Of a DNA stretch of 64,000 bases, positions 1 through 8,239 are shown piece after piece; position 1 is the stretch's first letter, and the number at the start of each line of letters is the position of its first letter. This DNA comes from Rhodococcus sp. KBS0724. Its GTDB lineage: Bacteria > Actinomycetota > Actinomycetes > Mycobacteriales > Mycobacteriaceae. The stretch is taken from NCBI RefSeq assembly GCF_005938745.2, contig NZ_VCBX02000001.1, positions 1,259,501-1,323,500 on the forward strand, read 5' to 3'. The position numbers were made by a program, and so were the translations under genes. The notes beneath the pieces were generated by a model, which was not told the origin of the DNA, searched no databases, and saw only the letters and a program-made list of their open reading frames with translations.

Positions 1-803
1 TGCACATCGTCATGCGTGTCTACTTCGAAAAGCCGCGCACCACGCTGGGCTGGAAGGGCCTGCTCAACGATCCGCATCTCGACGGAACCTACGACGTGAA
101 CACCGGTCTGGGTATCGGACGCAAGCTGCTGCTCGACGTGTCGAGCCTCGGCCTGCCGGTCGGCTGTGAGTTCCTCGACCCGATCATGCCGCAGTACATC
201 GCGGACCTGGTCAGCTACGGCGCAATCGGCGCTCGGACCGCTGCGAGCCAGGTGCATCGCCAGCTCTGCAGCGCACTGTCCATGCCCGTCGGCATCAAGA
301 ACTCCACCGAGGGTGATGTGCAGGTAGCCGTCGACGGTACCCGCGCCGCTGCCGCAAGCCACGTGTTCCCCGGAACCGACCTGGACGGTCAGGCCGCCTT
401 GATCCGCACCGCTGGTAACCCCGACTGCCACGTCATTCTTCGCGGCGGCAGCGACGGACCGAACTACGACGCGGAGACTGTCGCGGATACCCTTGCCCGC
501 CTGCGTAAGTCGAACCTGCCCGAGCGCGTGGTCATCGACGCGAGCCACGGCAACAGCAGCAAGGATCACGAGCGTCAGGTGATCGTGCTCGACGACATCG
601 CAGCTCGTCTCGCCGCAGGTGAGCAGGGAATCGCCGGCGTCATGCTGGAAAGCTTCATCGAGGCCGGCCGTCAGGACCTGACCTTGGGCAAGGCGGACGA
701 GCTCACCTACGGTCAGTCGATCACCGACGCGTGCATCGACTGGGCCACCACGGCAGCGCAGTTGGATCGTTTGGCGCAGGCTGTTGCGGCTCGGCGCGGC
801 TAG
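1..803 (+). CDS. 3-deoxy-7-phosphoheptulonate (DAHP) synthase, class I, 5'-truncated
   Basis: Catalyses the first step of the shikimate pathway, joining phosphoenolpyruvate and erythrose 4-phosphate. The frame is already open at base 3 and reads HIVMRVYFEKPRTT, a core motif of AroF/G/H enzymes that normally lies about 90 residues into the protein, so the true start is outside the window. Other family motifs visible are GARTAASQVHR, GIKNSTEGD, the catalytic Cys/His stretch NPDCHVILRGG, and VIDASHGNSSK near the end. About 267 of roughly 350 residues are present and the stop is TAG at 801-803. It converges on the minus-strand operon and shares a hairpin with it. Family assignment is firm; which allosteric type it is cannot be judged without the N-terminus. 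Confidence 0.95.
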   Translation, partial: HIVMRVYFEKPRTTLGWKGLLNDPHLDGTYDVNTGLGIGRKLLLDVSSLGLPVGCEFLDPIMPQYIADLVSYGAIGARTAASQVHRQLCSALSMPVGIKNSTEGDVQVAVDGTRAAAASHVFPGTDLDGQAALIRTAGNPDCHVILRGGSDGPNYDAETVADTLARLRKSNLPERVVIDASHGNSSKDHERQVIVLDDIAARLAAGEQGIAGVMLESFIEAGRQDLTLGKADELTYGQSITDACIDWATTAAQLDRLAQAVAARRG

Positions 804-805
804 CA

Positions 806-849
806 CTGTGCGCCTTTGTTAACCGCGGGCGGTTAACAAAGGCGCACAG
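806..849. terminator. Perfect 20-bp inverted repeat, bidirectional terminator
   Basis: CTGTGCGCCTTTGTTAACCG (806-825) is followed by its exact reverse complement at 830-849 with a 4-nt CGGG loop. It lies between the convergent stop codons of the DAHP synthase (803) and the TIM-barrel gene (855). Neither side has a long U-tract, which is common in actinobacteria. Role inferred from position and stem strength. Confidence 0.85.
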
Positions 850-854
850 CAGGT

Positions 855-1658
855 TTACGCCAGAACTTCTCGCGTGGCCGTGACCAGGCGTTCCAGCCAG
901 GCATCCGTGCCGACAGCGCGGCGCAGCGGTTCGTTGGGCAATTCGATGCTGACCGGCAGACCGGCAGGCAAAGTCGACCAGATTTCGGCCAGGGCGATGC
1001 CTCCGGTGCCAGGCACCAAACGTTCCTCGCGGGCGTGACGGATCAGCTCTGCGTCGTCTGTGGGCGCGGGCGTCGAACCGTCGCACATCTGGGCGTAGTG
1101 CAACCATTCGCGTGGGATCGACTCGAGATCTTCCAGTGTTGTCGCCGAGCGGTCGGTGTGCAACGCGTCGACGAGAACGCTCCGAGCCGGACCGTCTGCG
1201 GCTGAGACGATCTCGATGGCCGCACGCGCATCGGGCACAGCGGTCCAGGGCATGAACTCGAGTGAGGCGACGATGCCGTAGTTCGCGCACAGTTCCGCGA
1301 GGCGGGCATAGGAGTCCGTGAGCCGAGCGCGGTCGCGGTCGTCGCCGCCGACCAGAACGGCCTTGGCGCCGAGCTGTGCTCCCGCCTCGAGGAGCGGAAC
1401 GTAGTCGGCGGGATCGAAGTCGGCTGCAAGACGGATGATTTCGAGATCGAATACCTCGACCGGTGAATCATCCAGTCGACGCACCAGTTCGTCCAACCCC
1501 TGCTTGTCCTCGTGCAGGGGGTAAGCCGTCGTACCCGGTGCCGCGGGCATCAACCGGATACCGATCGTGTCGAAGCCGTGCTTTTCGGCCAAGTCGACGT
1601 GCTGCATCGGTGCGGTATCGAGCACCGTGAGGGCTGCCAGCCCGAGTGAGAGTGTCAT
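855..1658 (-). CDS. TIM-barrel sugar-phosphate isomerase family protein, probable 3-dehydroshikimate dehydratase
   Basis: A 267-aa xylose-isomerase-like TIM barrel, the fold used by 3-dehydroshikimate dehydratases (QuiC/QsuB N-terminal domain), which turn dehydroshikimate into protocatechuate, and also by various isomerases and epimerases. Candidate metal ligands are Glu134 (SLEFMPW), Asp164 (LVDALH), Gln190 (YAQMCDG) and Glu239 (SIELPNE). A Gln as third ligand matches the dehydratases better than the His usual in sugar epimerases. It lacks the C-terminal HPPD-like domain of two-domain QsuB. Its ATG overlaps the stop of the upstream flavoprotein gene (ATGA, 1655-1658) and it is the last gene of the operon. 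With the QsuD-like gene upstream and the pca genes nearby, dehydratase activity is the best guess, but an isomerase cannot be excluded. Confidence 0.75.
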   Translation of the reverse strand: MTLSLGLAALTVLDTAPMQHVDLAEKHGFDTIGIRLMPAAPGTTAYPLHEDKQGLDELVRRLDDSPVEVFDLEIIRLAADFDPADYVPLLEAGAQLGAKAVLVGGDDRDRARLTDSYARLAELCANYGIVASLEFMPWTAVPDARAAIEIVSAADGPARSVLVDALHTDRSATTLEDLESIPREWLHYAQMCDGSTPAPTDDAELIRHAREERLVPGTGGIALAEIWSTLPAGLPVSIELPNEPLRRAVGTDAWLERLVTATREVLA

Positions 1659-3382
1659 ACGTGCGCTCCAACTGTCTGGGCGCCGGACAGTTCCCGGCCG
1701 GCGAGGTAACCGAACGTCATGGCCGGGCCGAGGTTGATGCCGCCGGACGGGTAGTGTCCACCCATCACGCTGGCCTGATCGACGCCCACAGCGAGCAGTC
1801 CCTCGATGGGGCGGTCGTTGTCGTCGAGCACATGCGACGACGAGTCGGTGACAAGCCCGGCGAAGGTGCCGAAGCTACCCGGTACAACCTTCACCGCGTA
1901 GTACGGGCCCTTCTGCAACGGTGCGAGCGACGGGTTCGGCCAGGGATTGGCGGTATCACCGGATCCCCGGTTGAACGGTGTTGTGCCGCGCTCGAACTCG
2001 GGGTCTTCGCCACTGCGGGCTCCGGTGTTGAAGGCCGAGACGGTCTTCTCCAACTGCGCCGGATCAACACCGATCTTCTCGGCCAGTTCCCGAACCGTGC
2101 GCCCACGTGTGAGGTATCCCGAGCGTAGGTACGGCTGGATCGGGATCGGCAGTGGCTTGGCCATGCCGAGTGGGAGATAGCGCACGTACTGCTGATCGGC
2201 GATCAACCACGAGCACACCTCTTCGCCCTCGGGAACCTGCTCGACCATCGCGAGCGTGTAGTCGTGGTAGCCGAGTGCTTCGTTGACAAACCGCTTGCCG
2301 TTGGCGAGAATTCCGATGACACCGGGCTTTCCGCGATCCAGAATGTGCGGGAATACACCTTCCTTGCCGTTGCGGTAACGAACGATGGAGACGGGGCAGT
2401 ACGCGACGGGGGAGGCGAGCGTTCGGTCGAGTCGTCCACCCACGGATTCGCCGAGGGTGATGCCGTCGCCGGTGGTTGACTTCGGGGTGAGCGACCAGTG
2501 CTCGTTGCCGGTGGGGGTGCGCGGGAACAGTTCACGTCGGCGGTCGATGTCCTGTGCAAAGCCGCCCGTTGCAAGAACGACACCACGATTGGCAGTCACC
2601 GAGTACGCGCCGTCCGGACCTTCGAGGCGAACGCCGACAACGCGGCCGTCGTCATCGGTCTGCAACGCGGTCGCGGACGTGTTCACTCGAAACTCGACGC
2701 CCAGATCGAGCGCTGAACGCAGCATCATGCCGACCAGGGCAGTACCGTTGACGAGTTGCTGACCACGGCGCTTGGTGGCGAGGTCGAACATGTGCTTGGT
2801 GACACGTACACCGCAGTGCACAAAGGCTTTCGGGGATCGGGTCGAGTGCAGGAACGCCTGCAGATCGGGTCCGGCCATGATGCCCATGCCGAGGAATGAC
2901 GTCTCGTACAACTGTCGACGCAGTAGCGCCGCAACATCTGGTCCGAGCTTTCGCAAGCTCACCGGTTTCGGCCCGACGGACCGGTGACCGGTGCCGGCAC
3001 CCGGTGTGTCGCCGTGAATGTCGGCGATCTTGGCTCCGGGAACGAACTTCAGCGCGGTCTTGCGTTCGAAGAACTCGACCATCTCCGGTGCGCCGTCGAG
3101 GAGTGCATCCACCTTCGCGGCGTCGAAGTTGTCGCCGAGTCGGTTCTCCAGATAGGTACGGGGAGCGGATCGATCTTCGACAACCCCGTCGGCAATGGCA
3201 AACATGTTGCGCGGAGTCCACATCCACCCACCCGACCATGCCGTTGCGCCGCCGCAGGTGTCGGCCTTCTCGACCACGAGTACGGAAGCGCCGCCATGTG
3301 CTGCGGCAATTGCTGTGGAAAGCCCGCCTGCGCCGGAGCCCACGACAACCACGTCGTAGGTGAGGGGGGTACTGCTGCTCAT
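1655..3382 (-). CDS. FAD-dependent dehydrogenase related to 3-ketosteroid delta1-dehydrogenase
   Basis: A 575-aa flavoprotein of the fumarate reductase/ketosteroid dehydrogenase class. The N-terminal Rossmann motif is GSGAGG (15-20), followed by VVEKADTCGGATAWSGG as in KstD. Near the C-terminus, HYPSGGINLGPAMTFGY aligns with the KstD segment carrying the catalytic Tyr and the Gly four residues later; here these are Tyr544 and Gly548. Family members desaturate a ring carbon-carbon bond next to a ketone. No transmembrane segment or signal peptide is seen. It is coupled by ATGA overlaps to the genes on both sides. A steroid substrate is unlikely among shikimate-type genes; desaturation of a cyclic ketone carboxylate is inferred. 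Confidence 0.85.
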   Translation of the reverse strand: MSSSTPLTYDVVVVGSGAGGLSTAIAAAHGGASVLVVEKADTCGGATAWSGGWMWTPRNMFAIADGVVEDRSAPRTYLENRLGDNFDAAKVDALLDGAPEMVEFFERKTALKFVPGAKIADIHGDTPGAGTGHRSVGPKPVSLRKLGPDVAALLRRQLYETSFLGMGIMAGPDLQAFLHSTRSPKAFVHCGVRVTKHMFDLATKRRGQQLVNGTALVGMMLRSALDLGVEFRVNTSATALQTDDDGRVVGVRLEGPDGAYSVTANRGVVLATGGFAQDIDRRRELFPRTPTGNEHWSLTPKSTTGDGITLGESVGGRLDRTLASPVAYCPVSIVRYRNGKEGVFPHILDRGKPGVIGILANGKRFVNEALGYHDYTLAMVEQVPEGEEVCSWLIADQQYVRYLPLGMAKPLPIPIQPYLRSGYLTRGRTVRELAEKIGVDPAQLEKTVSAFNTGARSGEDPEFERGTTPFNRGSGDTANPWPNPSLAPLQKGPYYAVKVVPGSFGTFAGLVTDSSSHVLDDNDRPIEGLLAVGVDQASVMGGHYPSGGINLGPAMTFGYLAGRELSGAQTVGAHV

Positions 3383-4473
3383 TTCTGCTCCTTGGCAGTT
3401 GTTGCGAGGGTCGGCGTCGACGACAGTTCGACAACCTTCCCGGTTCGTGACGATTCGTAGATTGCGGCGATGATGGCAAGCGACGCGCGGGCGTCGCGTC
3501 CGGTGACGGCGGGTTCGCGCCCGGTCAGGACGGCGTCGGCGAAGTCCTGCACCTGCAATGTATGGAAGTCGGTAAGTGCCGCATTGACCGCGCCCACATC
3601 AAGATTCGCGTCGACGTCCGCGGAGTACGGCGACTGGAATTCCACTTCGCCTGGTACGGTCCAGATTTCGTTGACACCCTCGTGTCCTTCGGGAAACTCG
3701 AGAACGCTGGCGATGGCACCGGTGCGCCCGATCACCGTGACGCGGTTACCCAGGTTGTGATTGGCGCCCGTTGTCGCAGTGACGGTTGCGGTACCACCTG
3801 AGGCAAAGGAAATCACAGCCGACGCGCTGTCCTCGGTCTGGATGTGCTCACCGTGAGTATGGGTGCGGATGAAGCCGCTGACCGAGACGGCCTCGCCCAT
3901 GAACCAGGCCAGCATGTCGATCTGGTGCACGGCCTGCGTCATGAGCACACCGCCGCCGTCGGTGTCCCAGCGTCCGCGCCAGGCGTCGGCCGAGTAGTAA
4001 CTCGATGGGCGGTGCAGGATGACTGACGCCTCACCGAGCGTGGGAAGCCCGATCCGGCCGTCGTCGATGGCGTCGCGGATACGACGCGCTGCCGGCCAGA
4101 AGCGACGTTGGAAGAGGACGCCGAAGGTGATACCGGCTCGGTCGGCGGCTTCGATCTTGCGGTCGGCTGCAGCAACATCCACTGCGATGGGCTTCTCGCA
4201 CAACACATGCACACCCGCTTCGGCAGCGGCCACGACTACCTCTTCGTGTACCGGGTGCGGCGTGCAGACAGTGCAGGCGTCGAGGCCGAGAGCAAGTAGT
4301 TCGTCAACGGAACTTACGGCTGTGGGAATGCCGTGGATTGCCGCGAAATCCTGGGCGCGTCCGAGATCGGGGTCGCAGCAGCCGATTACCTCGACGCCGG
4401 GTACTTGTTGCAGGGCTCGGGCATGGTTGCCGGCGATCTTGCCGCAGCCGACGATTCCGACTTTCAACGTCAT
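3379..4473 (-). CDS. Gfo/Idh/MocA family oxidoreductase
   Basis: A 364-aa NAD(P)-dependent dehydrogenase of the glucose-fructose oxidoreductase/inositol dehydrogenase family. It has an N-terminal Rossmann motif GIVGCGKIAGNH (6-17) and the family signature CEKPIAVDV with the conserved Lys at about 94. Enzymes of this family oxidise a ring or sugar hydroxyl to a ketone. The ATG at 4473 was chosen because its A is also the last base of the aldo/keto reductase stop (TGATG); longer in-frame extensions run through that gene. In this operon it may oxidise a hydroxyl of a polyhydroxylated cyclohexane carboxylate. The substrate is not determinable from sequence. Confidence 0.9.
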   Translation of the reverse strand: MTLKVGIVGCGKIAGNHARALQQVPGVEVIGCCDPDLGRAQDFAAIHGIPTAVSSVDELLALGLDACTVCTPHPVHEEVVVAAAEAGVHVLCEKPIAVDVAAADRKIEAADRAGITFGVLFQRRFWPAARRIRDAIDDGRIGLPTLGEASVILHRPSSYYSADAWRGRWDTDGGGVLMTQAVHQIDMLAWFMGEAVSVSGFIRTHTHGEHIQTEDSASAVISFASGGTATVTATTGANHNLGNRVTVIGRTGAIASVLEFPEGHEGVNEIWTVPGEVEFQSPYSADVDANLDVGAVNAALTDFHTLQVQDFADAVLTGREPAVTGRDARASLAIIAAIYESSRTGKVVELSSTPTLATTAKEQK

Positions 4474-5297
4474 CAGAAATGTTCCTCTGCTTCGACGTCC
4501 CGAGCCGCGGACTCGCCGCGATCGAGACTGTTCAGTGCGGCGACGTCTTCGGCAGTGAGTGTCATGTCGAGAGCCGCCAGATTCTCGGCCTGGCGCGTCG
4601 GGTTCGCTGATCTCGCGACCGGGACCACGCCCTGCGCGACATGCCAGGCGAGGACAACCTGCGCCGGGGTGCAACCCATTCGACCGGCGATGTCGCCGAC
4701 AACGGCGTTGTCGAGCACGTCCCCCCGGCCGAGCGGGCTCCACGACTGGGTGAAGATGCCGAGCTCGTCGTTCGCGCGGCGCACCGGGATTCGCGCGAGC
4801 GACGGGTCCATCTGAATCTGGTTGACGGCCGGTGCCTCACCGGTTTCAGTGACGAGTCGGCGCAAATGGTGCTCCAGGAAGTTCGACACACCGACGTACC
4901 GAACCAGTCCGGCGTCGCGGCAGGCCAGCATCGCCTCGAACGACGCGACATAACGATCGATTCGCGGGAGCGGCCAGTGGATCAGGAACAGATCCAGCTG
5001 GTCGAGTCCCAGTAGTTCCAGACTCTGCTCGAGGGCGCCCCGAATGTCGCCGGAAACCTGGTCGTTGCCACGAAGTTTGGTGGTGACAAACAGTTCTTCT
5101 CGCGGCACACCTGATTCCGCCAGCGCCACACCGACAGCGTCCTCGTTGCCGTAGATCGCGGCGGTGTCGATGAGCCGGTATCCGGTCTCGATGCCGGAGA
5201 GAACGGACTTCGTGGCGTCGGCGCCGACCAGGGGCCAGGTTCCGAGTCCGACGGGCGGCAGCACGGTTGCGATCGGTACTGCTGTCTGTGTGGTCAT
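4473..5297 (-). CDS. Aldo/keto reductase
   Basis: A 274-aa AKR-type (beta/alpha)8 NADPH-dependent reductase. The catalytic tetrad is visible: Asp44 and Tyr49 in LIDTAAIYGNE, Lys74 in VTTKL, and His107 in LIHWPLP. The C-terminal cofactor loop reads PVARSANPTR where the common form is IPKSS, so the usual Lys that contacts the NADPH 2'-phosphate region is replaced and cofactor preference may be altered. It follows the enoate reductase gene with an ATGA overlap (5294-5297) and is coupled to the Gfo gene downstream. It probably interconverts a carbonyl and an alcohol on the pathway intermediate. Confidence 0.9.
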   Translation of the reverse strand: MTTQTAVPIATVLPPVGLGTWPLVGADATKSVLSGIETGYRLIDTAAIYGNEDAVGVALAESGVPREELFVTTKLRGNDQVSGDIRGALEQSLELLGLDQLDLFLIHWPLPRIDRYVASFEAMLACRDAGLVRYVGVSNFLEHHLRRLVTETGEAPAVNQIQMDPSLARIPVRRANDELGIFTQSWSPLGRGDVLDNAVVGDIAGRMGCTPAQVVLAWHVAQGVVPVARSANPTRQAENLAALDMTLTAEDVAALNSLDRGESAARDVEAEEHF

Positions 5298-7246
5298 GCG
5301 TGAACCTCCTGACGGGCCGCAGCGGCGGCGGTGATCGTGACGGCGACATCGGCTGCGGTCACCAGTGCGGCGTGAATGGATCCGCCGTCTCCGCTCGCAT
5401 CGCCGACGGTATGGACACCGAGTCGCGGTGCCAGTGAACGTAGTTCGGCCAGAAGTTCCGAGCGCGGCTCGACGCCCTGCGAGATCAGCAGTTCGCCAGG
5501 GGCGTCGACCTCGCTCAGCACACCGCCAGCCGAGATCGTGACACTGTCGGCGGCGACCGCGGTGACGATCGAACTCAGGTAGGTCGTGAGGTTCTCGCTG
5601 GCGGCAAGGCGTGGCAGCAGCACGATTTTGCCGCGTCGTCCGACGTCGTGGGCGATGGTTTCCTGGGGGCCGATCATCACGACCTGAGTGCCCTTCTGGA
5701 GGAGATCGTCGGCGACGGCTGCAGCTTCGCGGTCGGCGCCGAAGATCGTGATGGCAGCTGGCGCCGGATCTCCGGAAACGAGGAATTCACGAACGTCACG
5801 GACGGTTCGCGTCTGCGCGCCTGGCAGCTCCGTTGCGGGGCCGTGCCCACCGGCCGCAAGAACGATTGCGTCGACGTCGCTGCCTGAGAGCAGCGCTGCG
5901 TCAGCTCTGGTCGAGGTGTGGCACTGCACTCCGAGTTCGGCCAGTTCGGCGAGATACCACTCCACGATTCGCCCGTATTCGGGATACTCGTGCAACTTTG
6001 ACGCCAAGGCGAAGTCGCCACCGAGACTGGGGCGTTCGTCGTACAGGTCGACGCGATGGCCGGCGAGTGCGAGATCGCGGGCAGCGGCCATTCCCGAGGG
6101 TCCGGCGCCGATGACGGCAACCCGCACGGCGGCATCAGCAGGCGTCGTGGGCTGGTCCAATTCACGTCCGACCCACGGGTTCACCGAGCAGGGGATCGGG
6201 CCGGCGGCCAGACTGTCGATGCAGTAGTTGCACGCGATGCACGGACGGTAACGGCCGCCGTCGATGGCGCGATTCGGGAAGTCCGGATCAGCGTGGAGAG
6301 TGCGAGCCATGCTGACGAAGTTCGCCTGCCCGGATTCGATGATCTGCGCGGCGATTTCGGGTGACGTGATGCGGCCGGCTACGCCCACCGGGATGTCGAA
6401 GTCGCGTTGATACTGCTCGGAGTACGGCGCGAGGAGGCCACGCGACCATTCGCCGGGCTGGATGATCCACTGTCCCGCTTCGTAGTTGCCCGCCGAGACG
6501 TCGAGGAAATCGAGTCGGTCCGTGTCGATGGCGTCGATGCGGGCACGGGTCGTCTCGGCATCGAGTCCGCCGTCGACACCCTCGAAGGCTGAGAATCGAA
6601 GTCCGAGAGTAATTCCCGGAGCATGCTCGTGTACCGCAGCGATGACTTTGTTGACAAAGAGCGTTGGATCCGCCCACTCGTCGTCACGATGGTTGTACGC
6701 TGGGGAGAGGAACTGGTGGATCAGATACCCGTGCCCGCCGTGTAGTGAGATGACATCGACGCCGGCCTGCTGGCACCGTGCAGCAGCCTCACCGAAGCAC
6801 TCGATGATGTGCTCGATGTCGTCGCCGTCGAGTTGTTCGGGCATTTCGCCGCCGACAACCAAACACGGAATCGGTGTCGGGGCAACGGGAACAAAGCCGC
6901 TGACCGAACCTTGAGCGGTGCGGCCACCATGGTTGAGTTCGACTCCGACGAGCGCACCGTGCGCGTGGATGGCGTCGGCCATCTTCTTGATGCCGGGGAT
7001 CCGCTCGTCGACGTCGACGCCCATCTGCCGGATGCGGCCCTTGCCGTCGGCGCGCACATAACTTGCCTCGGTGAAGATCAGTGCTGCACCACCTTCGGCG
7101 CGCCTGGCGAGGTACGCGATGTACTCGTCGGTCATCGTGCCGTCGACTTCGCAGTAATTGCGTTCCATCGGAGCAGATACGAATCGGTTCCGAAGGCGGA
7201 CCTTACCCATGTCGAGTGGTTCGGCAAACGGCTGGGTTGCGTTCAT
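5294..7246 (-). CDS. NADH:flavin oxidoreductase, 2,4-dienoyl-CoA reductase/old yellow enzyme family
   Basis: A 650-aa three-part flavoenzyme. Residues 1-330 form an FMN-binding old-yellow-enzyme barrel with the HGGHGYLIHQFLSP active-site segment (about 169-182). Four cysteines for a 4Fe-4S cluster follow at 336, 339, 342 and 353 (CIACNYC, then IPCSVN). A Rossmann domain begins with VAVIGAGPSGMAAA (about 377). Relatives reduce or, in reverse, desaturate activated ring double bonds. The start at 7246 is preferred because CCAGGAG lies 6 nt upstream; an in-frame ATG at 7294 overlaps the dehydrogenase stop but has no better ribosome site. Together with the KstD-like gene it suggests two ring redox steps. 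Confidence 0.88.
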   Translation of the reverse strand: MNATQPFAEPLDMGKVRLRNRFVSAPMERNYCEVDGTMTDEYIAYLARRAEGGAALIFTEASYVRADGKGRIRQMGVDVDERIPGIKKMADAIHAHGALVGVELNHGGRTAQGSVSGFVPVAPTPIPCLVVGGEMPEQLDGDDIEHIIECFGEAAARCQQAGVDVISLHGGHGYLIHQFLSPAYNHRDDEWADPTLFVNKVIAAVHEHAPGITLGLRFSAFEGVDGGLDAETTRARIDAIDTDRLDFLDVSAGNYEAGQWIIQPGEWSRGLLAPYSEQYQRDFDIPVGVAGRITSPEIAAQIIESGQANFVSMARTLHADPDFPNRAIDGGRYRPCIACNYCIDSLAAGPIPCSVNPWVGRELDQPTTPADAAVRVAVIGAGPSGMAAARDLALAGHRVDLYDERPSLGGDFALASKLHEYPEYGRIVEWYLAELAELGVQCHTSTRADAALLSGSDVDAIVLAAGGHGPATELPGAQTRTVRDVREFLVSGDPAPAAITIFGADREAAAVADDLLQKGTQVVMIGPQETIAHDVGRRGKIVLLPRLAASENLTTYLSSIVTAVAADSVTISAGGVLSEVDAPGELLISQGVEPRSELLAELRSLAPRLGVHTVGDASGDGGSIHAALVTAADVAVTITAAAAARQEVHA

Positions 7247-7290
7247 GAGTGCTCCTGGAGCATTTCGCGAGAGTGTGTATTCGACTGTGC

Positions 7291-8172
7291 TCATGCGCTT
7301 GCCATTTCGGAAAGCATCTCGCTCAGGTGGTTTCGCATCCGATCCGTATCCGCTTCGACTCCGGTCAGGAGTGTGAAGGTGTCGGAGGCTTGCGCCACCA
7401 GCATCTGACCACCGTCGAGCACCTGGCATCCGAGAGCGAGTGCAGCGTCGAGCAATTCGGTGCGCATCGGCCGGTAGACGATGTCGGCAACCCACAAGGC
7501 GGAGTGGAGCGCAGCGGGATCGAAGGGGGTTCCCGGGTGGCCGACCATACCGATCGGAGAGGCATTGACGACGCCGTCGCTTGTCGCCAGGTTGTCCGCG
7601 ATCTCACCGATTGCCAAAGCCGTTGTGCGCGTGGCGGGGAATGCCGAGGCGACGCGTGCACACACATCGGCCGCGCGTTCGGCGTCGACGTCGGCGATGC
7701 GGAGATCCGCCGTACCAGCTGCTGCCAGTGCGTAAGCCACTGCCGAACCCGCTCCACCGGCTCCGGCGAGGACAGCTCGATCCAAGGTGGCGTCAGGTAA
7801 ACCGCGTTGCAGTGCGGTGAGGAATCCACTGTGATCGGTGTTGTGGCCGATCAGGCGGCCGTTCTCGACCACAACCGTATTGACGGCACCGAGCAGTCGG
7901 GCATTGTCCGACAGCTCGTCGAGGGCGTCCACGACAACCTGCTTGCATGGGTGTGTGATGTTCAGCCCGGTGAAGCCGCCGGTGACGGCTGCGCGTACCA
8001 ATTCGCCGGTCTTCTCGACCGAGACGTTTCTTGCCTCGAGGTCGATCAGTTCGTAGCTGTAGGAGGCGAGACCGAGTGCTGCTGCTTCGTGAGAGTGCAG
8101 CGCGGGCGAGAGCGAGGTGGTGATTCCCGCGCCGACAAGGCCGATCCGGTGCGTGGTGGATTCGGTAGGCAT
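7291..8172 (-). CDS. qsuD: NAD-dependent quinate/shikimate dehydrogenase (QsuD-like)
   Basis: A 293-aa AroE-superfamily enzyme that resembles the catabolic Corynebacterium QsuD more than biosynthetic AroE. Substrate-site residues are in TTSLSP (Ser20, Ser22) and NITHPCKQ (Thr73, catalytic Lys77), and the partner Asp113 is in GHNTDHSGF. The dinucleotide loop GAGGAG (137-142) is followed by RIADVDAER: an acid (Asp161) at the end of the second strand instead of the basic NADP loop of AroE, indicating NAD+ and an oxidative, catabolic role. The ribosome site AGGAG lies 8 nt before the ATG. It follows the transporter gene after a hairpin. Shikimate to 3-dehydroshikimate is the expected reaction. 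Confidence 0.9.
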   Translation of the reverse strand: MPTESTTHRIGLVGAGITTSLSPALHSHEAAALGLASYSYELIDLEARNVSVEKTGELVRAAVTGGFTGLNITHPCKQVVVDALDELSDNARLLGAVNTVVVENGRLIGHNTDHSGFLTALQRGLPDATLDRAVLAGAGGAGSAVAYALAAAGTADLRIADVDAERAADVCARVASAFPATRTTALAIGEIADNLATSDGVVNASPIGMVGHPGTPFDPAALHSALWVADIVYRPMRTELLDAALALGCQVLDGGQMLVAQASDTFTLLTGVEADTDRMRNHLSEMLSEMASA

Positions 8173-8197
8173 GACATTTCTCCTGCATAAGTGGGGA

Positions 8198-8233
8198 CGG
8201 CCCCTCGCGGCGCGAAGTCAGCGCGAGGGGCCG
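8198..8233 (-). terminator. 12-bp hairpin between transporter and dehydrogenase genes
   Basis: CGGCCCCTCGCG (8198-8209) pairs perfectly with CGCGAGGGGCCG (8222-8233) across a 12-nt loop. It begins 6 nt after the transporter stop and ends before the qsuD ribosome site. Both genes run the same way, so it is either a partial terminator reducing expression of the catabolic genes or an mRNA-stabilising stem. No U-tract follows. Confidence 0.6.
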
Positions 8234-8239
8234 GTCCGG

